Shown: one piece after another, positions 6,245 to 13,166 of the stretch | Layout of the letters: every line of letters starts with the position of its first letter | Position numbering within the stretch: the stretch's first letter is position 1 | From: UBA1738 sp045658645 | GTDB lineage: Bacteria > Bacillota > Clostridia > UBA1381 | Length of the DNA: 13,709 bases | Assembly: GCA_045658645.1 (NCBI GenBank) | Contig: JAZOVJ010000002.1 | Location: 1 to 13,709, forward strand | Reading direction: 5' to 3' | Made by a program: the position numbers and the translations under genes | The notes under the pieces: generated by a model | The model's input: only the letters and a program-made list of their open reading frames with translations | The model's database searches: none | What the model was told of the DNA's origin: nothing

Positions 6245-6382
6245 ATGAAGAAAACAATAGCAATAATTTTGGTAATGGTTTCATTGTTGTCTTGCCTTAT
6301 GCTTACTGGTTGTGATGATGGTGGCTGTGGTGTTTGTGGCGGTAGTGGATATTTCCAAAAGAAAGATTGTCCGTTCTGTTAA
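6245..6382 (+). CDS. Small Cys-rich lipoprotein (45 residues)
   Basis: A short frame behind GGAGGTG (6231-6237, seven bases before the ATG), 24 bases after the permease gene. The N-terminus MKKTIAIILVMVSLLSCLML is a signal peptide, and LMLTGC is a lipobox with Cys23 as the lipidated residue. The mature part is only 23 residues and is rich in Gly and Cys: CGVCGGSG, then KKDCPFC at the end. The CxxCGGSG...CPxC arrangement is like half of a DnaJ-type zinc site, so it may bind a metal or form disulfides outside the membrane. It is the last gene of the peptide/ABC operon and could be an immunity lipoprotein, a metal-binding accessory or itself the exported product. No named family is recognised. 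Confidence 0.7.
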   Translation: MKKTIAIILVMVSLLSCLMLTGCDDGGCGVCGGSGYFQKKDCPFC

Positions 6383-6400
6383 AGGTTTGTTTTGTAAAAT

Positions 6401-6420
6401 TGACAACACATTTGACAACA
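6401..6420 (+). repeat. Paired TGACAACA direct repeat (right end of ABC cassette)
   Basis: TGACAACA at 6401-6408 and 6413-6420, period 12, begins 123 bases before the right copy of the 14-base repeat. The same octamer pair lies inside the left end of the cassette (3597), and a TGGCAACA pair lies before the left core (3384). GTGTATAT (6447-6454) and its inverse ATATACAC (6496-6503) lie between this pair and the core. Confidence 0.45.
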
Positions 6421-6523
6421 CTTTCGTTGTAGAATACGAAAAACAGGTGTATATAAACCCATATTACAAACTCGAAACCACCTAAAATCAACTACATATA
6501 CACTAAAAATAAATGAAATTTTA

Positions 6524-6537
6524 GAGTGGGAATAATA
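6524..6537 (+). repeat. 14-base direct repeat, copy 2 (putative att core)
   Basis: Identical to 3503-3516 and 3021 bases from it. It abuts the terminator at the 3' end of the RluA-family gene, a typical harmless landing place for an inserted element. Confidence 0.5.
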
Positions 6538-6538
6538 A

Positions 6539-6570
6539 AAAAGCTGACAATTGTCAGCTTTTCTTTTTTT
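6539..6570. terminator. Bidirectional terminator between the ABC cassette and the RluA-family gene
   Basis: Positions 6539-6562 are a perfect 24-base palindrome with arm AAAAGCTGACAA. The plus strand continues as CTTTTTTT and the minus strand as TTATTATT after six T. The stop codon of the minus-strand gene lies inside the stem, so the same hairpin serves both converging transcripts. Confidence 0.85.
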
Positions 6571-7507
6571 GGAATGTTACGTTAGGAACAAAAAATTCTT
6601 TGCCGTTTAAGTATTCTAATATTCCGCCATCTGTTTTAAAAGTGAATTTCAGCTTGTATGAATAAAGCGCTTGCCCATAGAATGGGAACTTTCGGTTAAT
6701 CTCGTTTGTTCCATACTTTCCGTCACCCAACAGCGGATGCCCGATATGCGCAAATCCCGCACGGATTTGGTGAGTTCTTCCCGTTTCAAGCTCCGCTTCA
6801 ACTTCGGAATATTCGGGGTATTCATGAACTACTCTATAAAGCGTAGAATATGAGCGTGCGTCCTTTTTCGGCTCATCATAAACATAAACCTGTTTTTTCT
6901 TTTCGTCCTTTAAGATGTAGCCGGTAAGTTTACCGGATTTCTTTGCCAGATGCCCATACACAAGGCAAAGATACTTCTTTTCAAGCTCACGGTCTTTGAT
7001 TTTCTGGTTCATAATGCGGAGCGCTTCTGCGTTTTTTGCAGTAATAACAATACCGCCGGTGTTTCTGTCAATACGATTACATAAAGCAGGGCAGAAGGTG
7101 TTTTCTTCTTCAGGTTTATATTCGCCCTTTCGCCACAAATAGCTTTTAATATGTTCAATTAATGTATCAGTGCTGCCCTCGTCATCAGCGTGGACACACA
7201 TACCCTGTTTTTTGTCGCATAGCAGTATGTTTTCATCTTCATAGACAATGGAAAGCTTTGGCTCAAGCCTCATAAAAGCGGTATCAGGGTCGGGAGTTTC
7301 CAAAAACTCGTCCTTTATATAAAGCTTTAAAATATCGCCATCTGAAACTCTGAATGCACCGTCTTTTATGTGCTTGTTATTCACCTTAACACAGTCTTTA
7401 CGAAGACTTTTATATAACATACTTTGAGGAAGCTGTGGAAAAAGCTTGGTAATGAGCTTGTCAATACGCTGTCCCGCATCATTTTTATTGATTATTATCT
7501 CTTTCAA
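6554..7507 (-). CDS. RluA-family RNA pseudouridine synthase
   Basis: The 317-residue protein turns uridines of RNA, usually 23S rRNA, into pseudouridine. Residues about 1-65 are an S4-like RNA-binding domain (DAGQRIDKLITKLFPQLPQSMLYKSLR is its helix pair). The catalytic block NRIDRNTGG holds the essential Asp147; the usual HRLD is NRID here, a variant I have also seen in clostridial members. ETGRTHQIRAGFAHIGHPLLGDGKYG is the second family motif. Length fits RluC/RluD-type enzymes, but the exact target site cannot be told, so no symbol is given. The start is TTG at 7507-7505, with AGGAGG seven bases upstream. It is transcribed from the minus face of the symmetric promoter shared with the YesL-like gene. 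Confidence 0.92.
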   Translation of the reverse strand: MKEIIINKNDAGQRIDKLITKLFPQLPQSMLYKSLRKDCVKVNNKHIKDGAFRVSDGDILKLYIKDEFLETPDPDTAFMRLEPKLSIVYEDENILLCDKKQGMCVHADDEGSTDTLIEHIKSYLWRKGEYKPEEENTFCPALCNRIDRNTGGIVITAKNAEALRIMNQKIKDRELEKKYLCLVYGHLAKKSGKLTGYILKDEKKKQVYVYDEPKKDARSYSTLYRVVHEYPEYSEVEAELETGRTHQIRAGFAHIGHPLLGDGKYGTNEINRKFPFYGQALYSYKLKFTFKTDGGILEYLNGKEFFVPNVTFQKKKS

Positions 7508-7542
7508 CAGTATTCCTCCTTTTCAAACTTTTTGCAACAAAC

Positions 7543-7576
7543 ATATTGTATCACATCTCAAAGTATGATACAATAT
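7543..7576. promoter_or_regulatory. Symmetric divergent promoter of the RluA-family and YesL-mnmG transcripts
   Basis: ATATTGTATCA (7543-7553) and TGATACAATAT (7566-7576) are perfect 11-bp inverted arms. On the plus strand TTGTAT (7546-7551) and TACAAT (7569-7574) are 17 bases apart. On the minus strand the same arms give TTGTAT (7573-7568) and TACAAT (7550-7545), again 17 apart. Each arm is therefore the -35 of one promoter and the -10 of the other. It could also be an operator for a dimeric regulator. Confidence 0.7.
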
Positions 7577-7611
7577 ATTAGATTATATTTTTTTTGAAAG
7601 GACTGAAAAAA

Positions 7612-8433
7612 TTGGGATTTTTTCCGAACTACGAAAAGCCGGGAGCCGGTATAGATAAGAATGCACCAAAAAAGAGAGGTATTTTTCTCTACTTTGAGCT
7701 TTTGGTACGATATATGTGGAAATTAATGAAGGCAAATATGTTATACACTGCTATAAGTTTGCCGATTCTTATGATTTATCACTATCTGTTTCTGTGTGTG
7801 TTCGGTACAGTTTACGGAGTTGATACAGACCTTTCGCTTATAAACCACAGTGCGATTACTTTTACTGTTTTACTTGCGATTTTTTGGGGAACAGGTCCCG
7901 TATCCTGCGGATTTACACACATTCTTCGGGGAATGGCAAGAGAAGAACACGTGTGGGTGTCCCACGACTTTTTCAGAAGAACAAAAGAATGCTTTAAACA
8001 CGGGCTTGTGTTTTTAATAGTTGACATTCTGGTTTTTGCCATAGGTATTACATCCATTTTTGTTTATTCGTCATTTATCAAAGACAACGGCGCTTTGTTT
8101 ATGGTTCCTATGGTGATAATTATTATAGGTTTAGTAATTTACACATCTATGCATTTTTATATGTATGAGCTTGAAATAACCTTTGAAAACAAGCTAAAGG
8201 ATATATATAAAAACTCATTACTTTTGTCAATAGCAACATTCCCGATGATTATTCTGATTAGCGGTATTATCGGTCTTTCATCATACTTTATGCTGGGAAT
8301 TTTGCCAAGTGCGGGAGTTGTTATAATGGGATTTCTGCTATGGGTAGGGATGATGAGATTTATAATAGACCTTTACACAGCACGGTACATTAAAAAACAT
8401 TTCTTAAAAGAGGCTAAGGAGAGTGAGGAATAA
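7612..8433 (+). CDS. YesL-like (DUF624) membrane protein
   Basis: A 273-residue integral membrane protein. The start MGFFPNYEKPGAGIDKNAPKKR, followed by FELLVRYMWKLMKANMLY, is the hallmark N-terminus of the YesL/DUF624 family. About five or six hydrophobic segments follow, including the region around WGTGPVSCGFTHILRGMAREEHVWVSHDFFRRTKECF, where family members keep 'GP...G...+...+....W..DFF'. Function is not known; YesL genes in Bacillus lie among polysaccharide-use genes. I take TTG at 7612 as the start, because AAAGGA lies nine bases upstream and the family begins MGFF; a TTG at 7594 has no ribosome site. It ends overlapping the mnmG start (TAATG), so the two are coupled. Confidence 0.82.
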   Translation: MGFFPNYEKPGAGIDKNAPKKRGIFLYFELLVRYMWKLMKANMLYTAISLPILMIYHYLFLCVFGTVYGVDTDLSLINHSAITFTVLLAIFWGTGPVSCGFTHILRGMAREEHVWVSHDFFRRTKECFKHGLVFLIVDILVFAIGITSIFVYSSFIKDNGALFMVPMVIIIIGLVIYTSMHFYMYELEITFENKLKDIYKNSLLLSIATFPMIILISGIIGLSSYFMLGILPSAGVVIMGFLLWVGMMRFIIDLYTARYIKKHFLKEAKESEE

Positions 8434-10307
8434 TGTCCGCAGAATTTTTGGACAGCTTTGACGTGGCAGTAATAGGTGCGGGCCATGCGGGTATTGAAGC
8501 AGCGCTATCAGCGGCACGTCTTGGTATGCGCACTGTTATTTTCTCAATAAGCCTTGATGCTATCGGAAACCTGCCTTGTAACCCGAGTATCGGGGGAACA
8601 GCAAAAGGACATTTGGTTCGTGAAATAGACGCTTTGGGCGGTGAAATGGGAAAGGTGGCAGATGCTACATTCCTGCAGTCAAAAATGCTGAATGTGGGAA
8701 AAGGTCCTGCTGTTCATTCCTTAAGATGTCAGATTGACAGAAAAAGCTATCACAGAGAGATGAAGAAGCGCCTTGAAAATCAGGAGAACCTGATGGTTAA
8801 GCAGGCGGAGATTGTTGACGTATTATTTGACGATGAAAATAACGTAACAGGTGTTACAACTCACCTTGGCACAAACTACGGTGCAAAAGCTGTTATTATT
8901 GCTACAGGAACATATCTTAAGGGCAAAATTATGATAGGCGAGTTTGAACAGGAGGCGGGACCTGACGGAACCTTCCCTGCAAACGGATTGTCTGCCAATC
9001 TTAAGTCAAAGGGCATTGAGCTTCGGAGATTTAAAACGGGAACGCCTGCCAGAATACACGGTGACACTCTTTGCTATGATAAAATGGAAAAGGAGTGCGG
9101 TGACGAGCAAATAACCCCGTTTTCTTTTGAAACAGAGGATGCAGGCGAAAATACTGCATACTGCTGGCTTACTTATACAAATGAGGAAACCCACAGAATT
9201 ATACGTGAAAACCTGCACAGAACACCGACCTACAGCGGACGTGTTGAGGGTGTTGGTGCAAGATACTGCCCGTCTATTGAGGACAAGGTGGTAAAATTCA
9301 GCGATAAGCCAAGGCATCAGCTTTTTATGGAGCCTATGGGCAGCGACACAAGGGAAATGTATGCGCAAGGTATATCAACAGGTCTTCCGGAAGATATTCA
9401 GCTTAAGATGTTGCGCACGATTTCAGGTCTTGAGAATGTGGAAATTATGCGACCTGCTTATGCCATTGAATACGATTGCTGCGACCCGACCTGGCTTTAC
9501 CCGACCCTTGAATTTAAGGGCTGGCACGGACTTTACGGAGCGGGACAGTTTAACGGAACATCGGGCTATGAAGAAGCGGCGGCACAAGGCTTGATTGCAG
9601 GTATAAATGCGGCAAGAAAGCTTCTGGGAAAGGACGAGATTGTTCTTCGCAGATGTGATGGTTATATTGGCACTTTGATTGACGATTTGGTGACAAAGGG
9701 TACTAACGAGCCATACCGTATGATGACATCCCGAAGTGAATACCGACTTCTTTTAAGACAGGATAACGCAGACGAAAGACTTACACCAATCGGATATGAG
9801 GTAGGGCTTATATCCGAGGAGAGATACCAAAAGTTTCTGAGTAAAATGGAAATGATAGATGCAGAAATCGAGAGAGTGTCTAAAATTGTGTTGTCACCGT
9901 CTAAAATAAATCCGATTTTAGAAGAAAACGGAACAACACCGGTGGCAACAGGACTTCGTATGTCCGATGCTATCAGAAGACCAGAGCTTAGCTATAAAAA
10001 GCTTGAGCCGGTTGACCCTGAAAGAAAACCGCTTCCTAATGATATTACCGAGGAAGTGGAAATTAAGTTAAAATATGACGGATATATCAAGCGTCAGCAA
10101 ATTCAGGCAGAGCAGTTTAAGAAGATGGAGAACAGACTTCTGCCGGAGGATGCTGATTATATGAACATTCACGGTCTTCGCATTGAGGCAAGACAGAAGC
10201 TTGATAAGATAAGACCGAAATCCTTGGGACAGGCATCACGAATTTCGGGTGTGTCACCAAGTGACGTGTCAGTTTTGATAATCTGGCTCGAATCAAGAGG
10301 GCAATAA
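8433..10307 (+). CDS. mnmG: tRNA uridine-5-carboxymethylaminomethyl modification enzyme MnmG (GidA)
   Basis: A full-length 624-residue FAD protein that, with MnmE, makes the cmnm5 group on U34 of several tRNAs. Visible marks are the FAD-binding VIGAGHAGIEAALSAARLG (residues about 13-31), CNPSIGGTAKGHLVREIDALGG, the GPAVHSLR block, family signature 1 (GARYCPSIEDKVVKF) and signature 2 (GAGQFNGTSGYEEAAAQG...AGINA). The C-terminal helical domain that contacts MnmE and tRNA is complete, ending in SRISGVSPSDVSVLIIWLE. ATG overlaps the stop of the YesL-like gene, with AAGGAGAGTGAGG just upstream. In many Bacillota mnmG sits between mnmE and rsmG; here neither is adjacent, so the usual cluster has been broken or moved. 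Confidence 0.97.
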   Translation: MSAEFLDSFDVAVIGAGHAGIEAALSAARLGMRTVIFSISLDAIGNLPCNPSIGGTAKGHLVREIDALGGEMGKVADATFLQSKMLNVGKGPAVHSLRCQIDRKSYHREMKKRLENQENLMVKQAEIVDVLFDDENNVTGVTTHLGTNYGAKAVIIATGTYLKGKIMIGEFEQEAGPDGTFPANGLSANLKSKGIELRRFKTGTPARIHGDTLCYDKMEKECGDEQITPFSFETEDAGENTAYCWLTYTNEETHRIIRENLHRTPTYSGRVEGVGARYCPSIEDKVVKFSDKPRHQLFMEPMGSDTREMYAQGISTGLPEDIQLKMLRTISGLENVEIMRPAYAIEYDCCDPTWLYPTLEFKGWHGLYGAGQFNGTSGYEEAAAQGLIAGINAARKLLGKDEIVLRRCDGYIGTLIDDLVTKGTNEPYRMMTSRSEYRLLLRQDNADERLTPIGYEVGLISEERYQKFLSKMEMIDAEIERVSKIVLSPSKINPILEENGTTPVATGLRMSDAIRRPELSYKKLEPVDPERKPLPNDITEEVEIKLKYDGYIKRQQIQAEQFKKMENRLLPEDADYMNIHGLRIEARQKLDKIRPKSLGQASRISGVSPSDVSVLIIWLESRGQ

Positions 10308-10329
10308 ACTATAAAGGAGGTGTACCAAG

Positions 10330-11799
10330 GTGCTTTTCAATTCACTTGAGTTCTTAATATTTTTCCCAATAGTCACCCTGGTGTACTTTCTGATTCCTAA
10401 AAAGTACAGATACCTGTGGCTTTTAGGTACAAGCTATTACTTCTATTCCTGCTGGAATGCTCAGTATGCACTTTTAATGGCGACTTCAACGGTTATAACA
10501 TACTTAAGCGGTATCTTTATTGACAGAGCAAAAACAGACACCGGAAGAAAAATCTCTGTGGCGGTAAGCTTTGTATTAAACCTTGCAATACTGTTCTATT
10601 TCAAGTATTTTTACTTCACGATGGACAACATCAATATGGTAAGAGGAATGCTTGGCTTATCGGCACTTACGCCGAAATTTGACGTAATACTGCCTGTGGG
10701 AATATCGTTCTACACATTCCAGGCACTGTCCTACACAATGGATGTGTACCGCAAGGAAATTGCGCCGGAGAAGAACATTTTAAGGTATGCTCTTTTTGTG
10801 TCCTTTTTCCCGCAGCTTGTAGCAGGGCCGATTGAACGCTCAAAAAACCTGCTTACGCAATTAAGGGAAGAGCACAGATTTGATTATAACCGCGCAAGAA
10901 ACGGACTTTTAGTAATGCTTTGGGGATTTTTCTTAAAGCTTGTAATTGCCGACAGAGCTGCGATTTTGGTAAATACTGTGTACGATAAGTCAGCAGAGTT
11001 CGGCGGTGCGATGCTTCTTATAGCAACTATGGCCTTTGCGTTACAAATTTACTGCGACTTTGCATCTTATTCCATAATCGCAAAAGGTGCGGCAAAGGTT
11101 ATGGGATTTGAGATTATGGATAACTTCCGTCAGCCGTATTTTTCAACATCAATCGCAGAATTCTGGAGAAGATGGCATATATCATTATCAAGCTGGTTCA
11201 AGGACTATTTATATATTCCTCTTGGCGGAAACCGAAAGGGAACGGTACGCAAATACTTTAACCTGATGGTTGTATTCCTGGTAAGCGGTCTTTGGCACGG
11301 CGCAAGTTGGAATTTCGTAATCTGGGGATTTTTACACGGAATATACCAGATTTTAGGTGCTATAACATTAAACACACGAAAATTCTTGTGCGAAATTCTA
11401 AACATAGACAGAAAAACAAGCCACTATAAGCTATTTCAACAGATTATAACATTTGCTCTTGTTACGTTCGGCTGGATTTTCTTCAGAAGCGAAGGGTTAA
11501 CACAGGCTTTGACCATAGTGAAACAGATTTTCACAAACTTCGAGCCGTGGGCGATATGGACAATGTTAACAGAAGTGGGGCTTAATAGTTCAAACCTTGT
11601 TGTGTTGGCGCTTTCTAGTGTTCTTTTGATATTTGTCAGCAGAAAAGAGCAGGCAGGTATAAACGTGATTGAAAGAGTAGAAAAAATGCATATACTGGCA
11701 AGATGGCCGGTGTATTTGGGACTTATTTTTGCAGTGCTTATTTTCGGCATATACGGACCGGGATTTGAGGCAAGCCAGTTTATTTATTTCCAGTTTTAA
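10330..11799 (+). CDS. MBOAT family O-acyltransferase (AlgI/DltB-like)
   Basis: A 489-residue polytopic membrane protein that should pass acyl (usually acetyl) groups across the membrane for O-acylation of an envelope or secreted polysaccharide. Typical AlgI-type marks: the N-terminal MLFNSLEFLIFFPIVTLVYF, LPVGISFYTFQALSYTMDVYR, SFFPQLVAGPIER, EFWRRWHISLSSWFKDYLYIPLGGNRKG and SGLWHGASWNFVIWGFLHG. H323 in WHGAS and H336 in FLHG are the conserved MBOAT histidines, with H323 the expected catalytic one. The GTG start has AAGGAGGTG seven bases upstream. It follows mnmG by 22 bases and precedes the SGNH gene by 15, which with it forms an AlgI-AlgJ/X-like pair. Confidence 0.92.
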   Translation: MLFNSLEFLIFFPIVTLVYFLIPKKYRYLWLLGTSYYFYSCWNAQYALLMATSTVITYLSGIFIDRAKTDTGRKISVAVSFVLNLAILFYFKYFYFTMDNINMVRGMLGLSALTPKFDVILPVGISFYTFQALSYTMDVYRKEIAPEKNILRYALFVSFFPQLVAGPIERSKNLLTQLREEHRFDYNRARNGLLVMLWGFFLKLVIADRAAILVNTVYDKSAEFGGAMLLIATMAFALQIYCDFASYSIIAKGAAKVMGFEIMDNFRQPYFSTSIAEFWRRWHISLSSWFKDYLYIPLGGNRKGTVRKYFNLMVVFLVSGLWHGASWNFVIWGFLHGIYQILGAITLNTRKFLCEILNIDRKTSHYKLFQQIITFALVTFGWIFFRSEGLTQALTIVKQIFTNFEPWAIWTMLTEVGLNSSNLVVLALSSVLLIFVSRKEQAGINVIERVEKMHILARWPVYLGLIFAVLIFGIYGPGFEASQFIYFQF

Positions 11800-11814
11800 A
11801 GGCAGGTGATATCG

Positions 11815-12834
11815 GTGAAGAAAAGGACAGAACTTTATTTTAAAAGAGGAGCGGGAATTATAGCTTTCCTGCTTATTTTCCTGTGCTTGTTTTCCTTTGC
11901 CGATAGAATATTGAGCCGAAAGGAAACAGAAGGCTGGTGGAATGTCACCGCTAAGATAGACGGATTTTATAATAGTCCCGAAAACGAGTATGACGTTATG
12001 TATTTCGGCTCATCAAATACTTATTGCAGTTTTAATCCTCTTGTTATCTGGGAGGAAACGGGCGTAAAGTCCTATGTTTTCGCAACACAGCAACAGCCGG
12101 TATGGGCGACCTATCATTATATGGTGGACGCATTAAAAACTCAGGATTTGGACCTTGCAGTCGTTGATATTCTGATGTTTTCTAAAAATGAGGAGTATTA
12201 TGATGACGGCGTGAACTACACATTCTGCGATAATATGCCGTTTTCGAAAAATAAGCTCGAGCTTATAAAGGCATCGGCACCCGAGGGTGAGCGCTTTTCT
12301 TTAGCGTGCAGATTTATGAAATACCACTCAAGGTGGAACGAACTGAAAGAGTCTGATTTTTCTTACAATAAAAAGGAAATGAACGATTATTCAAAGGGTT
12401 TTTATGTGTTGCCGACATGCTATGATAAGGCAGAGGCACAGGATTTGTCGGGCGTTTTTGAGGAAGTACCTCTAACAGAGAAGAACCTTAACTACCTGAA
12501 GAAAATTATTGCGTTGTGCAAGGAAAATGATGTTGAATTGATGCTTGTAAAAACACCGTCAAATGCAACGGCTGAAGAAAAGAAGTATTATAATACAGTC
12601 GAACGTGTTGCAAAGGAAAATGGCGTCACATTTGTGGATTATAATATGCACTATGACGAAATCTGCCTTGACTTTGAAACGGACTTTTTTGACGATTCGC
12701 ATCTGAATGTTAACGGTGCAGAAAAGTTCAGCAAACATTTTGTTGAAAATACAGAATACTTTGCGGAAAAAGTGCGAAATGACAAGGATTGGCAGGCAGA
12801 GTGGGAGAAATATATCCTGGCAACAAAAGAATAA
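11815..12834 (+). CDS. SGNH-fold membrane-anchored acyltransferase partner (AlgJ/DltD-like)
   Basis: A protein of about 339 residues with one N-terminal membrane helix (GIIAFLLIFLCLFSFA) and an extracytoplasmic SGNH domain. The nucleophile block is VMYFGSSNTYCSF (residues 62-74, GSS 65-67), and the catalytic Asp/His block is DDSHLNVNGAEKF with D293-x-x-H296. Such proteins take the acyl group delivered by a neighbouring MBOAT protein and attach it to a sugar or teichoic acid outside the cell. GTG at 11815 is preferred because GGCAGGTG stands six bases upstream; an in-frame GTG at 11806 lies within that ribosome site. It follows the MBOAT gene by 15 bases. No good terminator follows; the tRNA promoter begins 19 bases later. 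Confidence 0.85.
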   Translation: MKKRTELYFKRGAGIIAFLLIFLCLFSFADRILSRKETEGWWNVTAKIDGFYNSPENEYDVMYFGSSNTYCSFNPLVIWEETGVKSYVFATQQQPVWATYHYMVDALKTQDLDLAVVDILMFSKNEEYYDDGVNYTFCDNMPFSKNKLELIKASAPEGERFSLACRFMKYHSRWNELKESDFSYNKKEMNDYSKGFYVLPTCYDKAEAQDLSGVFEEVPLTEKNLNYLKKIIALCKENDVELMLVKTPSNATAEEKKYYNTVERVAKENGVTFVDYNMHYDEICLDFETDFFDDSHLNVNGAEKFSKHFVENTEYFAEKVRNDKDWQAEWEKYILATKE

Positions 12835-12853
12835 AATATTTTTTAAAAAAGTG

Positions 12854-12882
12854 TTGACAAACCAAAATTTTTTTGATATAAT
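12854..12882 (+). promoter_or_regulatory. Consensus promoter of the tRNA-Ser genes
   Basis: TTGACA (12854-12859) and TATAAT (12877-12882), spacing 17, stand 25 bases before the first base of tRNA-Ser(UGA). A perfect consensus fits stable-RNA transcription. Confidence 0.88.
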
Positions 12883-12907
12883 TCTATCTGTTGTTGAGAT
12901 AATCTAT

Positions 12908-12995
12908 GGAGAGATGTCTGAGCGGTTGAAAGAGCCGGTCTTGAAAACCGGTGACGTGCGAGCGTCCGTGGGTTCGAATCCCACTCTCTCCTCCA
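12908..12995 (+). tRNA. tRNA-Ser (anticodon UGA)
   Basis: An 88-base class II tRNA with encoded CCA. The acceptor arms GGAGAGA (12908-12914) and TCTCTCC (12985-12991) pair perfectly. The anticodon stem CCGGT/ACCGG has loop CTTGAAA with TGA at 12942-12944. A long variable arm (GACGTGCGAGCGTC) follows, then T-arm GTGGG-TTCGAAT-CCCAC. The discriminator base before CCA is T (U73), whereas G73 is usual for bacterial tRNA-Ser. Confidence 0.95.
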
Positions 12996-13019
12996 CTTTT
13001 TTTATTAATATGTGAGTAG

Positions 13020-13069
13020 GCATACAAATAAATTGTGTCGGAAGCAATTTAGCTCTGTATGCTATTTTT
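13020..13069 (+). terminator. Hairpin between the two tRNA-Ser genes (possible terminator)
   Basis: GCATACA (13020-13026) pairs with TGTATGC (13056-13062), and inside it AAATTG (13030-13035) pairs with CAATTT (13045-13050). TATTTTTAT follows. It may end the first tRNA transcript or help processing of a joint one. No clear separate promoter is seen for the second tRNA. Confidence 0.5.
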
Positions 13070-13075
13070 ATCTAT

Positions 13076-13166
13076 GGAGAAGTACTCAAGAGGCCGAAGA
13101 GGCGCCCCTGCTAAGGGTGTAGGTCGGGAAACCGCCGCGAGGGTTCAAATCCCTCCTTCTCCGCCA
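13076..13166 (+). tRNA. tRNA-Ser (anticodon GCU), integration target of the element on the right
   Basis: A 91-base class II tRNA with G73 and encoded CCA. The acceptor arms GGAGAAG (13076-13082) and CTTCTCC (13156-13162) pair fully. The anticodon stem CGCCC/GGGTG has loop CTGCTAA with GCT at 13110-13112. A long variable arm (GTAGGTCGGGAAACCGCCGC) precedes T-arm GAGGG-TTCAAAT-CCCTC. The last 22 bases are also the final codons of the recombinase gene on the other strand, so the element's attachment core probably lies in this 3' end. Both tRNA-Ser genes are preceded by the same ATCTAT leader. Confidence 0.95.

Noticed and set aside
6303..6491. 62-residue minus-strand frame with a His-rich end
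   Set aside because: It is the complement of the Gly/Cys lipoprotein gene and the right cassette end; the His run mirrors a GAT/GGT-rich stretch and there is no ribosome site of note.
9006..9368. 120-residue minus-strand frame inside mnmG
   Set aside because: It is fully antisense to conserved mnmG coding sequence.
11436..11750. 104-residue minus-strand frame inside the MBOAT gene
   Set aside because: It is a shadow of the MBOAT frame, with no independent expression signal.
12707..13015. 102-residue plus frame crossing into tRNA-Ser(UGA)
   Set aside because: It runs from inside the SGNH gene through the promoter and the tRNA; the apparent protein is a chance read-through.
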